Positions 50,128-61,251 of a stretch of 64,000 nucleotides of DNA are shown piece after piece. Under the pieces are notes generated by a model. It searched no databases. It saw only the letters and a program-made list of their open reading frames with translations, and was not told where the DNA came from. The position numbers and the translations under genes were made by a program. Origin of the DNA: Henckelia pumila (lineage: Eukaryota > Streptophyta > Magnoliopsida > Lamiales > Gesneriaceae); the NCBI RefSeq assembly GCF_033568475.1, contig NC_133123.1:127878930-127942929 (forward strand), read 5' to 3'. Position 1 is the stretch's first letter. Every line of letters starts with the position of its first letter.

Positions 50128-50490
50128 GAATGTGGTGTCCAGACAACACAGAAAATACTCGACGTGAGGAACTACGCTCAGTACGCTAGTACGAGTAAAT
50201 ATACGAGTAAATATACGAATATGATGCATGCAACATGAATATGTCTGGTTATCCATATCGGGGATATACTGATCAAACTGCTCATATTGGCGCTAAGACG
50301 AGCTGTAGCCTCGTGGTATCAAACCGCTGGACCCAACCACTCACTCCTAACTGGACGTGTATCTAGGATGTCCTCAGAAAACACTAGAGTCTGCATGACC
50401 CGTCGGTCAGAGTGACTCTCAACGTCCAACCTTCCAAAATTTTGTTAAAAAAAAGCTAAAAAGTGCTTCTTAGAAGCTCTTCAAACACTA
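50128..50490 (-). mobile_element. Fragments: gypsy LTR piece and a short foldback remnant
   Basis: 50128-50429 resembles antisense chromovirus LTR DNA (a CATATCGGGGATATACTG-like segment), with low certainty. 50430-50490 (AAAATTTTGTTAA, AAGTGCTTCTTAGAAG, AAACACTAT) matches one arm of the foldback at 63208-63329. Confidence 0.4.
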
Positions 50491-50818
50491 TCTATATATG
50501 GTTCCCAAGACAACGAACAATACAAAATATGCATATATTATTATATTCTAGACTTCGTTCCTGCTGCCATGTCAGGAAAGAACAAGACGATCGATTCTTT
50601 GTAGCATTGAAATATCTATAAATCTCACGCTAGATAAATCAATATTTAATAGGATCAAGTATGTAGTTGCTGTTATTTTATTTTATTTTAATTCTAATGA
50701 TCTCCGAATATGTTGGTATCGATGATTTGAATCGCATGTGACTTTACTAATTAAATTCCTAACTAACCGCTCTTCCTCCCTTGTATGCTTGTTTAATTTT
50801 CCCATATAGTAATATTAT

Positions 50819-50928
50819 GTTTGGAGATTGGAGGTGAGTCTCCATTGCGATTATTTCCTTGAATTTTTTGTGATGGAGTATGCATTTTTAATGATGCAGT
50901 GAACAATTTTCTACAGACGGCGCCAAGC
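50819..50928 (-). mobile_element. Extra copy of the leader of the Tat-type element
   Basis: TTGGAGGTGAGTCTCCATTG through CAGACGGCGCCAAGC repeats 55345-55446, i.e. the primer-site and gag-leader side of the element. It lies outside the left LTR, where host DNA would be expected. It implies a former tandem or recombined copy. TGTAT at 50782-50786 and 55872-55876 may be the target duplication of the whole insertion. Confidence 0.65.
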
Positions 50929-51352
50929 TGATGTAGCAAAAAATTGATATTACCCGATTGGAGAAAATCTAGGTAATGCGTGGAGATCTGGATAATCGGA
51001 TTAATACTCGGGTTGTTCCAAAGTCCGATCTTTGTGGGTTGTTACCTGCATCACAAAGTAAAGTGAGTGGCGTCGGGGGTTGCCCGACGAAGACACTCCG
51101 ACGTTCAAGTCAGTATTTACCCAAAAAAAGTTCTAGAGAACTAGAGCATGTGACTATAAAGTGCGTACCTTAATAATGACAAGACTTGAGTTATTTATAG
51201 ATAGTCGGAGAGTTTCATGGGCTTGAGCCTCTTATGAGCTTTTAGGAATTTATGGGTCTTGATAAAGCGTCCAAATAAATAATATGAGACCCAAATGGAT
51301 TGAGTCATTGGGCTTGAGCCGGGAGAAAATTAAATTGGGTCATAACCCATCA
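50929..51352 (-). repeat. 3' LTR of the Tat-type element (element orientation)
   Basis: Differs from 55447-55871 by scattered substitutions. On the minus strand it follows GAGTGGAGGGCTTA, its polypurine tract. Confidence 0.85.
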
Positions 51353-51769
51353 TAAGCCCTCCACTCTCGGGCATGTCCTGTTTAGTAGAGATGGTTGAGA
51401 GTAAGAGTTTATGGAGTAGTCTGTCTGTAGACACGTAACATGAGTCTGATTATAGGAGATAATAAATTTAGGTCGCAACCCATCATAGCCCCCCCACTCT
51501 AGGGCATGTCGCATTCTTCGGGATGACCGAAAGTAGAAAATTTGGATATAATGTTATGGAATAACTGTAGTAAGAATGCGGTGCAATTTTTCGGAGATAG
51601 TAGGAATAAAATTCCTAGGTGAATTGAAAATTATAGGATGCAGAGTCCTGTTTGAATAATGATTGTAGAATTACAGTAGATCACTAGTCGCTATCAGCAT
51701 CATAAATTCAACATCGTATTGTTTTCATCACGACATAGCAATTAAAAATTATTTTCGAAAAAGTTTTTT

Positions 51770-53050
51770 TTATGTGCATTCACGTGATTGTATTCTAAAA
51801 AATATAGAGATATACATGATTTTTAAATCCTTGATCTTATCACATTATTATTACTATTATATATATTTTTTACGTTTCCCTTCCCAAACGTGTTTCTTCT
51901 TCTTCAGACGTGAGATTGTGTATATGTGTCTATGTGTATCGTATGTTATCCTCTCTTCCCTTTCCATGTTCATCACCTTCTCCATTACCAACGGTGAAAG
52001 AATGGTGGCATCCGGGGAGGAGGCGCGCGATTTTCAGTGGTTGGCGAGGGGCGGTGACGGCGGCGTTGTGATAGTGTCTTCGTTGAATCTCTCCTCGGGT
52101 TCTAGCCTTGGAATAGTTTCCAAGCTTCCAGATCTGGATTCGATGGTATGGTTCACGGCGGCATTGTAATCGGGGAAGGAGGCGCGGTGGTTGTGCAGGT
52201 CGGAGATGGAGGTTGCGGCAGTGTTGCAGATCGAGGAGGGAGGTGGCCGATCGAAGATCTTGCACTGTCGGAGGTGGGGGTGACTGTGCGAAGGCCGGTC
52301 GATGATATCTCGCCGGAGATGGCGGCTGTCGGTGGTGATGACGCGGCTCCGTGGTGACTATATAGTCTTGGGCCGTGAGAAAGATTGAATAGATACGTGG
52401 ATATACACGCTGTATATATATTGTTATTGTTTTTTTTTTCTTCAACGTAAGTTTTTATGTGCATGTATTTGTTGTGTGTATTCCCATCTATCTATCATCT
52501 CCCCACCATCACCAAGGATCATCGACGAACGGCTAAATCAGCAGTGGCGGCGTTGATCGGCGATGGCTATGATAGGAGAAAGGAGATGCGGCGGTTCTCG
52601 GAGATCGATTTTTAGCCATGAAGCATCCACTGTCGGTGGATGTGTCCAGATCTGGCTCGATCGATGTTGCTTGAGGAGGGTGGTTAGCGGCGCGATGAAA
52701 AGGTGGCGATGGGATCCAGTCGATTTCCAGCCATGGAGTAGCTTCCAAGATTTCCTGATTTGGCTTGACGGAGGCGGCATCGTTCATGGCGTTTCTGTGC
52801 GAGGAGCATGGCCCGTGAGAAGATGGGAAAAAATAGTGCCCGGAGTCGACTTCCAGCATGGAACGTCCACCGTCGGTGGATGCTCCATTTTCTGGCTCGA
52901 TCTGGGCGCGGTGATTGCAGCGTGACGGCGGTCGTGGTACGGCGACGATGATAGTGCGACGAGAATGGCACGACGACGAAGCAATGATGAATTTTTTGAG
53001 CGGTGAGAGGGATGGATAGATGCATGTATATACACACATGTTATTTGTTG
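51770..53050. repeat. GC-rich degenerate tandem block
   Basis: Two units of about 600-700 bp (from about 51770 and 52453) share a TTTTATGTGCAT-like start and an end like GTGAGAGGGATGGATAGAT / ATACACAC. Within the second, a shorter period of about 120 bp is visible at about 52600, 52717 and 52844, each with a TCGAYTTCCAGCCATG-like word. Two of them have CCAC(C/T)GTCGGTGG. It contains overlapping open frames on both strands with no recognisable protein, so I treat it as non-coding repeats. Confidence 0.6.
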
Positions 53051-53159
53051 TTGATAATAATTATTTTATTTGTGTTTAAATACATGATCCGTTTTATCAT
53101 AAAATCGTGAGAATTTTGATTGTCTCACTATGACAACTTTTGTATAATATTTTAAAAAT

Positions 53160-53930
53160 AGTATGACTTGGTGAATTTTTTTTATAGTCATTATGACTTG
53201 ATAAATTTTTTATAGTCGATACGACTTCTTCTGCAAAAATATTTATAATCGCTATGACTTTTCCTGAAATTTTTTTTATAGTCGTTATAACTTCTTTTGA
53301 AAAAAATTTTATAGTCGCTATGACTTGATAAATTTTTTATAGTCGATATGAATTTTTTTAAAAAAATATTTCTAGTCACTATGACTTCTTCAGAAAATTT
53401 TTTATAGTATCTATGACTTGATAAATTTTTTATAGTCGATATGAATTTTTCTGAAAAAATATTTATAGTCACTATAACTTTTTCAGAATTTTTTTTTTAT
53501 AGTCTCTATGAATTTTTCTGAAAAAATATTTATAGTCACTATGGCTTCTTCAGAAAAAAAAATTTATAGAAATTTTTTTATAGTCGCAATGAATTTTTCT
53601 AAAGATTTTTTATAGTCATTATGACTTCTTGGATTATTTATAGCCGCTATGACGTTTTTGAATTGTTTATAGTCGATATGATTTTTTCTGAATTGTTTAT
53701 AGTCGATATGATTTTTTCTGAATTTTTTATAGTCGCTATGACTTTTTCTAAATTTTTTATAGTCGCTATGACTTTTTTGAATTGTTTATAGTCGCTATGA
53801 CTTTTTCTGAATATTTTTTATAGTCACTATGATTTTTTGAATTATTTATAGTCACTATGACTTTTTGAATTATTTATAGTCACTATGACTTTTTTGAATT
53901 GTTTATAGTCGCTATGACTTTTGTTGCGCT
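53160..53930. repeat. About 24 copies of a 26-40 bp satellite-like repeat
   Basis: The core is TATAGTCGCTATGACTTTTT followed by TGAATTG- or AAAATTT-like filler. The right half is more homogeneous (about 29 bp). In the left half TCGATATGAATTTTT and CACTATGACTTCTTC variants alternate. AGTC and GACT around GCTAT make a small inverted repeat in each unit. It lies in the 3' part of the Tat-type element. Confidence 0.93.
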
Positions 53931-54515
53931 CTAGGAGAAATAATGTAGTGCTTAACATGGAGTACTTAGGAGTGGATCAAGTTCCTAAGATTTTGTCTCA
54001 TGGGAAAGTCCTAAACCCACTCTATTTGCTAGGTGGTGAGGTATCTCGGGACTGTATTTTTGTCGTCTTGACCTCTTACAACATCGTGGCATAGGTAGTC
54101 CTACAGGGCTGACCAAGCCACTGTTGGATGGGTAGCCTGAATGATTGAATGGGTCGTGACGTATAAGTTAAGCTTTTATTGATGAAGCTATGTTTTTTCC
54201 TATATAATTAAAAAAAATAAACGTAAGTTTATTATTAAACTTAAAATAAAAGAGAATTAAGTAAAAAGTTTTGATCTGTATATCAAATAATGTAGCGGCA
54301 AGCAATTTAATTTAGCTTGCAGATGTATTTTCTCCATGAGTATAGAGTTTCTTTATATTAGCATGACTCTCCATCTTGCGTTATATTTCGTCGTCTTTTT
54401 CTTCTCGTTTTCTTTTTCGCGAGGAGTGCAACTCATCAGTTTCCTCGATGCATATGTATTTTTCGGCTCTAGACAATAGCTCCTCCAAGTTTGGGGATTT
54501 TCCTGCTATAGATTC

Positions 54516-55457
54516 TTAGAACCTTCCAGGGCGCAAGTTTCGCTGCATTATTCCAGCCAGCAAATCGTGGTTCACGTGTAGGACTTCGTGAACTGCGTGA
54601 GTAAATCGTCGAACATATTCTCTCAATCTTTCTCTTTCTTTCTGAACGATTGTGAACATATACGCTGCTGTTTTCGGGTATTTCTTGTTAATTGAGAATT
54701 GTTGGATGAAGCACTCGGTAAGTTGCTCCAAGTTGGCAATAGATCCGGACGGCAGCTTATTGAACCATGTGAGAGCTCGCCTTGATAACATTGTTCGAAA
54801 TATCTTGCAATAAGCAGCATCTGTGATGTCATACAAATCTGCTTTTGCGTATAATTTGCTAATATGATTTTGAGGATCACTAGTTCCATCGAACTCAGGT
54901 AGGTTGGGGATTTTGACTCCTTTAGGCAATGCTTCAGATATAATGACGTTAGTGAACGGGCTCCGACGTGCAGGCAAGATTGCTGAAGAATTCTCTCCAG
55001 TTACATATGTGCGAGATCCTTCCCCACGGGTTGGATTAGTGGTTTTGTTTTCGTCAGAGACGTCGTGAACTATATGAGCATTTGTTTCACCCTCTTTATG
55101 AGTAGTATTTTTCTTGTTTTCCTCAGTATCTTTGTCATTAACTTTAGACTTAGTTTTCTTTGGGTTTTCTTTATCAGGGTCACGAGATTATGACCCTATT
55201 TTATGAGATCTCTTGTCGGTGCTCCGGCGTTGACGGGATGCCACGAACTGAGCGACTGCTTCAGTTGCTGCGCGTGCAACTGTTCCTTCCATTAAGGTTG
55301 TTAACGTTTTTTGGGTGAAACTAAATCCATGCGATGGTTTGGATATTGGAGGTGAGTCTTCATTGCGATTATTTCCTTGATTTGTTTGTGATGGAGTATG
55401 CATTCTCAATGATGCAGTGAACAATTTTCCACAGACGGCGCCAAGCTGATGTAGCAA
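54516..55457 (-). pseudogene. Tat-type gag (broken)
   Basis: Minus-strand frame. The N-terminal part (55457-55188) is polar and contains GFSFTQKTLTTLMEG. A TAA at 55188-55190 interrupts, and the same frame resumes with a Lys/Glu-rich stretch. The capsid domain follows: PFTNVIISEALPKGVKIPNL, FDGTSDPQNHI, ALTWFNKLPSGSI, FSINKKYPKTA and LREYVRRFTHAV, ending at a stop after NLRPGRF. These are typical of Tat/Retand Gag. Downstream the same frame carries ELLSRAEKYI and a Lys/Arg stretch after the stop, without a zinc knuckle. No protease or RT follows. It might have supplied particles or only RNA-binding function; now broken. Confidence 0.82.
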
Positions 55458-55871
55458 AAAATTGATATTACCCGATTGGAGAAAATATAGGTAACGGGTG
55501 GAGATCTGGATAACCGGATTAATACTCGGGTTGTTCCAAAGTCCGATCTTCGTGGGTTGTTACCTGCATCACAAAGCAAAATGAGTAACGCCGAGGGTTG
55601 CCCGGCGAAGACACTCTGACGCTCAAGTCAGTATTTGTCCAATAAAAGTTCTAGAGAACTAGAGCATGTGACTATAGAGTGCGTACCTTAATAATGAGAA
55701 GACTTGAGCTATTTATAAATAGTCGAAGAGTTTCATGGGTTTGAGTCTCTTATGAGCTTTTTTGGATTTTATGGGTCTTGATAATGCGTCCAAATAAATA
55801 ATATGAGACCCAAATGGATTGAGTCATTGGGCTTGGACCAGGAAAAAATTAAATTGGGTCATAACCCATCA
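55447..55871 (-). repeat. 5' LTR of the Tat-type element (element orientation)
   Basis: 425 bp. The adjacent plus-strand CAGACGGCGCCAAGC at 55432-55446 is the reverse complement of the primer site. Confidence 0.85.
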
Positions 55872-56347
55872 TGTATGTACCATGAACCGAAACATAGAAC
55901 GTGACATGGATGGCATTGAGCACTACTAATAGGGACGATTTTATTTTTATTGTTTTAAAATTCACTAATATGGACGACTTTTTTTTTTTTTTTTGAAGAA
56001 TAATATGGACGACTTGAAACCACTAAATGTGATGAGTGAAAAATACTAAATGGTGCCAATGACCACTTGGTCAAATGACATCACATTTCCCATTTCCCAA
56101 ATATGGGAGAGGTCACAAGTTTTAGACCCACAAAACCCAACTCCTAAATTTAAAAAATAAAAAATAAAAAATAAAAAATAGTTGGTTGGCAATATTTGAA
56201 ATGAGAAAATATCAATACGTACTAGTCTTTATAAAAAAAAAAATAGGTGGTTGGCAATATTTGAAATGAGAAAAGATCAATACGTACTAGTCTTTTGATT
56301 CATGATGAGTCATGGCCATTATATAAACATGGAATGATTTTTTACAT

Positions 56348-56596
56348 ACACAGGAGCATAGATGAGTTGGTAAGGCCTGAGATGACGTGGAAAGAGATTT
56401 TCCAGCATTGCGGGTTCGATCCTGTGGAGCATATTTCCTACTGAAATATTGTGGGGTATGCTCTGGGGGTTCGCCATGTTGCTCCCTCATTCAGGTCACT
56501 GCCGCTCGCTCACATCCTCGATTTAACCTCCGCTGAGCCAATGAGTCTCTGACTCATATGAAATGGAGTCCCCTTCGGAGTCAACCTTCTTTTTAG
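56348..56596 (+). mobile_element. tRNA-derived SINE with 19-bp target duplication
   Basis: 249 bp. It has an internal RNA polymerase III promoter: box A-like TAGATGAGTTGG at 56359-56370 and box B GGTTCGATCC at 56413-56422, about 43 bp apart. Flanks at 56329-56347 and 56597-56615 match at 18 of 19 bases. The tail ends CTTCTTTTTAG, with a T-run before the duplication. The paralogous site near 60940-60965 lacks it. Confidence 0.88.
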
Positions 56597-57639
56597 ATGG
56601 AATGACTTTTTACATGCATTCTCAATAATATAAATTTTTTTTTGTTGTTTATGGACAACACTCTATTTCAGTATTTTCTGTACAATCGTGATTTTGTTTC
56701 ATCAATTTTTGTAATTAAGTAGTAAAATAAAAATAATTTTGTCCAAAAAAAAAATTACAATACCTTTTCAAAATGCATAAAATACTAGTGCTCTAATATA
56801 TCTTTATGATATGCGTTACGAAAAAAAATTAAAAATTATCTAATATACGGATTCCTCGTCATAAAAAAAACAAAAAAAACCATGTTTCACAAACAAATTC
56901 GTGATTCATGTTGGGTCAATTAAATAGTTCAATGCTGCCGGTTGCTTTTCCAAGAAATGCACATTATGATTTACGTGGCTATAGTATTTTCAAAGAAAAT
57001 TCATGCCACTTACATCTCCATTAACATTTGTTTCCTACATCATATACATTAGTCAATCTCGAACATACATACGTTGCTTGTGCAAAATTAAACACTAGTG
57101 GCTTGCACACGTAATATATGTATTTGTTAATGTATGTATTATTAAATTACTATTTTAGAAAATAAAATATATGTAGTTGTTATTATTAATTATTATTATT
57201 TTAAAAACAACCTCAATCAGTTAAAATAAGGCGGAAAATTACTTTTCAAAATCTGAAAAACAATTGAAATTTAAATTACTAACTTGCACATTTGATTTTA
57301 AAAAAATTATTTTATTAGATGGAGGGTAATTTTGGAATATCGCTTAAAAGTTTCAAAAACATTTATTATAACATCCTCTCATTTTATTAAATAATAATAA
57401 TAATAATAATAATAATAGATAACATCAACACCTAAAAAATTATTCATGTGGAAAAGCTAATATTCAACTTCAGCTTTTATTTACATGGGATTTTGAAAAC
57501 AAAAGGATATTTAGTTATTTACATGAAATTTTGAAAATAAAAGTATATTTAGAAAAGAAAAAAAAATTACATAGAAATACGGATAATGGGTAGAGAAAAT
57601 GAGTATTGTTGGGGAAGTTGAGTTTAAAATAAAAAAAAA

Positions 57640-57964
57640 GGGTAAATTGCATATATCACCCTTGTGAAATCCCGTGTTAGCTAATAACCCCCTGTGAAAA
57701 TTTTTTAAGCTAATAACCCCCTGTGATTCTAAATTTGTAGCATACACACCCCTTCTGGCTAAAAAATGACGAAAATACCCTTGACTTTTATGAACTATTT
57801 AATTTATCATTTATTTTATGTAGGGGTATTTTCGTCATTTTTTAGCTTAAAAGAGTGTGTATGCTATAAATCTAGAATCACATGGGGTTATTAGCTTAAA
57901 AAATTTTCACAGGGGGTTATTAGCTAACACGGGATTTCACAAGGGTGATATATGCAATTTTCCC
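57640..57964. mobile_element. Large foldback MITE, same family as 31005-31269
   Basis: Two arms of about 145 bp are nearly exact reverse complements, starting GGGTAAATTGCATATATCAC on the left and matching from the right end. Both flanks are runs of nine or more A, so the 9-bp duplication cannot be proven. Absent from the paralogous segment near 62260-62310. Confidence 0.87.
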
Positions 57965-59121
57965 AAAAAAAAAATAGGATTATTTAACTAAATAACTTTT
58001 GTTTAAAATGAGTGGTTAATATTACGATAATCTCCTTATCCAGATTTTTTTTATTTATACGAAATATGTATGTAAGTCTATTCTTTAAAATGATTAGAGT
58101 AATTATTTTTTGAAAGAAGTTCATGCATTATTAAATTTAAACAATAAAGGCGTGTATACATACATACATACATATATGTCCCATAAACTTAAAAATCATA
58201 ATTGTAGCATTACATTTTTTTTAGCGAACTTTACAAATATTGATAAATCTATACTTTTAAATATATCATTGCGATAATGCATGCACATAAAGTTAAGATG
58301 ATCCTGATTATCCTACTTTTGCTATATTCTCTCCTCTTACAAGCGTGCTGAAGAGTGAAGAATTAATGAATTATCCTCTGACTCAAAATCCTCTATGAAT
58401 CGGTCCACTAGGCCACTACCCACCACAGTTATTTTATATAAATAAATAATTTCTTTTATGTGAAAAATTCCAAATTTAACATCATATGCAGTTATGCACA
58501 ACGGAAATATTAGTGGTATTTTTTTATAATTAAAAAAAAAAACAGGGAAGTTCTACCTAAAAAAGATAACATTTTTTAAGCATCTATGCTATAAATTAAA
58601 ATGAAATCAGTGAGAGCCACTGACTTTTGATATTTTGGTAAATATTATTTATCATTCAAAAAAAAGTATTTTTTTTAAAAAAAATACTTATTTCTCTATT
58701 AGAATTATATGGTATCGAATCGATAAACACAAAAATAAATTTTCTTCAATTTCGTATTTGGAAATCGGAAACTTAAATTACGAGTTTTAATTAATTGAGT
58801 CGAACAAAATATCGACTTCTCATTAATGATCATTGTGGCGTATATTCCCCTCCATTTACATTAAATCAATGCTATATAATTACAAATTATAATATAAAAA
58901 ATCATTTTATATACAGGTATAAGAATTATGCTCTCGCAACGTGTGTACGTTGGAGGCTAATAAAAATGGAGGATGCTTAATGATTATGAGTATTTTTTTA
59001 AAAAAATAAATGTAAATTTATTTATTTTATTTATTTATTTATTAAATGTAAATTTATTTTATTTATTTATTTATTTATTTTTGTACAAATTTATTCAAGT
59101 ACCTTAAATAAAGTAAATTCA
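57965..59121. other. Non-coding part of segment A
   Basis: AT-rich. It contains ATAC and TTTA microsatellite-like runs (58150-58175, 58996-59085). 58440-58980 matches 62330-63030 of segment B, while 58010-58430 has no counterpart there. Confidence 0.5.
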
Positions 59122-59129
59122 CTAGCAAG

Positions 59130-59462
59130 TAGATGTGTCAAAATGAGATAGGCTCGTCGGATTGGCCCGTCCTTCCACACAAAATAGCTGAGTTGGGTTG
59201 GAAATTTCTCAATCCGTCTAAAAAGTATGTCGGCTCGCCCCGCCCCGCCTAATGTAGGTTGTGGTGGGTTGCGGGTTGGCCCGTCAAAACCCGCCAAATT
59301 ACATGTAGGTCCGCTGGGTTGACCCGTTCCACCACCTAAAATAGATGGGTTGGTGTTTTTCTAGCCTGTTTAAAAGGTGAATCGACCCGTCCTGCTCTGC
59401 CTAATGGACAACGGGTTGTAGGCCGATCCGTTCCATTCCGCTAACCCGTTCTAACACATTTA
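59130..59462. mobile_element. hAT-like MITE with 8-bp target duplication
   Basis: Flanked by CTAGCAAG at 59122-59129 and 59463-59470. Inverted ends TAGATGTGTCAAAATG and (right end) TAAATGTGTTAGAACG. The interior is rich in GGGTTG and CCCGTC words. The empty site with CAATAGCAAG lies at about 63114-63123 in segment B. Confidence 0.85.
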
Positions 59463-59953
59463 CTAGCAAGAGCAAAAGAAAAATATTGTTAATTTAAACA
59501 ACCTATCCCATCGATCACCAAATTACCTTACATGAATTTTTTTAAAAATATAATTTCTTGTGATTTTTTAAATTCTATATAAATAAGTCCCTCTTTTCAG
59601 AAGAAGTTTTTCAGTTTGATTTTACGAATCAATTAATACAACCCAATTACATAATAAATTTCTAATAGCTATATATAGGAAAGGTGCAATTTATTTTTCA
59701 TGTACATTGATTCTAGATAATTTATGGGCTCAATTGGCAGATTTTGAAAATATTTTGGGACTCATAGCCTCACGTGGTTAATTAAATTTTACATGAACAT
59801 GCTATCTAATTATAAAAATAAAACTCAATAAAGTGATAGGATTAATTATGAGTTTCCAAAATTTAAATAAATTGGTATGATCCACCTTTATATGTATAGA
59901 AACTCAACCCAATTATTTCTTTTGTGATGGGTCAAAGACTGCTCATGTTAATA

Positions 59954-60219
59954 TCTATACTTATCTATACTTATACTTATATATATAAAATAAGAGCAAA
60001 TTAATGGTCTTTTGGTATGGTCTCACTCATGATTTTTACCCTTTGATGGTTATATAATTATGAAAATACCATTTTTTAATTTCACTATTTATTTTTTGCA
60101 CTTTTATGAATATTTATTTACAAAAATTCCATTTTTTATTTCACTATTTATTTTTTTTTTATTTTCAGTTTTAAAAAATAGATAATAGAAGGCACGCAAC
60201 GCGTGCGTTCGGATACTAG
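59954..60219 (+). mobile_element. Short non-autonomous Helitron
   Basis: Begins TCTATACTTATC after an A and ends ATACTAG before T60220. A perfect 6-bp hairpin GCACGC-AAC-GCGTGC (60192-60206) sits about ten bases before the CTAG. These are the standard structural marks. The start could instead be the similar TCTATAC at 59964. Confidence 0.75.
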
Positions 60220-61043
60220 TATATTATTATGGTTCCCGAGAGACAATGAATAACACAAAATATACGCATATTCTAGACTTCCTTCCTGCTCCTATGTCAG
60301 AAAAGAATAAGATGTTCGATTACCCTTAAAAGATCCATAAATCTCACGTTATTCAATCAATAGATCAATCAAGTATGCGGTTGTGGTTTTGATTTTTTTT
60401 TTTTTTTTTCAGTTCGAATAAACTCCTAATATGTTGTGATATATGATTTCAGTCACGACTTACTAAATTCCTAACATGCAACTCTTCCTCCATAGGAACT
60501 ATATGTATGAACTATGAACCGAATACATAGTACGTGACATGATCAATTGTATTAAGCACTACTTATAGGCATCGTTTGGTTTGAGTGATAAGATAATTAA
60601 TACATAGATAAGTAATATAATGTAAATTAAAAATAAATAAGAAAAAATAGTTAATACATTATTTGATTTGATGATAGATTATAATTTATTTGATTTAATT
60701 GATGTAAAATTATTAATTAATAAATAGATAAATAATTTGACGAAAATAAGGTGAAATTGATTGGGATAAGTTATACATAGATTAATAATACAACAAACCA
60801 AACAATGCCATAGGGACGACTTGAAAAGCAAATGTGATGAACTAAAAACCACTAAATAATGGTTGGCTAATTGAAATGAGAATAATTCAACTTGAATTAG
60901 TATTTTGATTCATCATGAGTCATGACCATTGCATAGAACATGGAATAACTATTTTCATGTATTCTAAATGATATACAAAATTTAGTGGCTTATGTGCAAC
61001 ACGCTATTGAAAGAAGAAAACGTTACCTTAACGGTGTACATAG

Positions 61044-61213
61044 GTGCTCACGCACTAGTATTTTATGCATTATGAAAAAGTACTGTAAATCTAATATGTT
61101 TGATCTTATGGGCATACACGATAGATATAGAGGTATACATGTGATCATCGCTGAGTGACGTCCATCTATTAGATGTACAGTACCTTTTCATAATGCATAA
61201 AATGTTAATGCAC
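61044..61213. repeat. Hairpin of about 50-bp arms in segment B
   Basis: Left arm from 61044 (GTGCTCACGCACTAG, TTTTATGCATTATGAAAA) is the reverse complement, with mismatches, of 61163-61213 (TACCTTTTCATAATGCATAA, TTAATGCAC). Segment A has only one such arm near 56755-56795. Confidence 0.75.
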
Positions 61214-61251
61214 TATAATCAAGAATATATCCATGTGCACCAAAGAAAAAA

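Larger units (their letters stand above)
50929..55871 (-). mobile_element. Tat-type gag-only LTR retrotransposon
   Basis: LTRs 50929-51352 and 55447-55871 (424 and 425 bp) are closely similar and run TGATGTAGC to AACCCATCA on the plus strand. The element reads on the minus strand: LTR, primer site TTGGCGCCGTCTGTGG, gag (55457 down to 54516), then 3 kb of non-coding DNA with satellite and GC-rich tandem blocks, a purine tract and the LTR. No pol motif is visible. The gag is of the Tat/Retand type. It is the third gag-retaining, pol-less element of the window. Confidence 0.83.
50495..59650 (+). repeat. Paralogous segment A (with later insertions)
   Basis: Left part 50495-50786 matches 60228-60500 and right part 55872-59650 matches 60505-63400, in the same order and orientation. 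Landmarks include TATGGTTCCC, AATCTCACG, CTCTTCCTCC, GCACTACT, TTTTGATTCATGATGAGTCATG, CCAAGAAATGCACATTATGATT, TTCCAAATTTAACATCATATGC and CCCATCGATC. No protein is encoded. Copy A is longer because of a Tat-type element, a SINE and two MITEs. Confidence 0.8.

Noticed and set aside
51930..53039. Overlapping open frames of up to 171 codons on both strands
   Set aside because: They lie in a GC-rich degenerate tandem block, are open in several frames at once, and show no domain or conserved motif.
53160..53930. CRISPR-like array
   Set aside because: This is plant DNA; spacing is irregular, the spacers are similar AT-rich filler rather than unique, and units grade into each other as in a satellite.
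53930..54180. 5S rRNA gene or 5S-derived SINE (GGGAAAGTCCTAAACCC near 54002)
   Set aside because: Only a short resemblance to the 3' end of 5S rDNA; the conserved internal promoter is not present.
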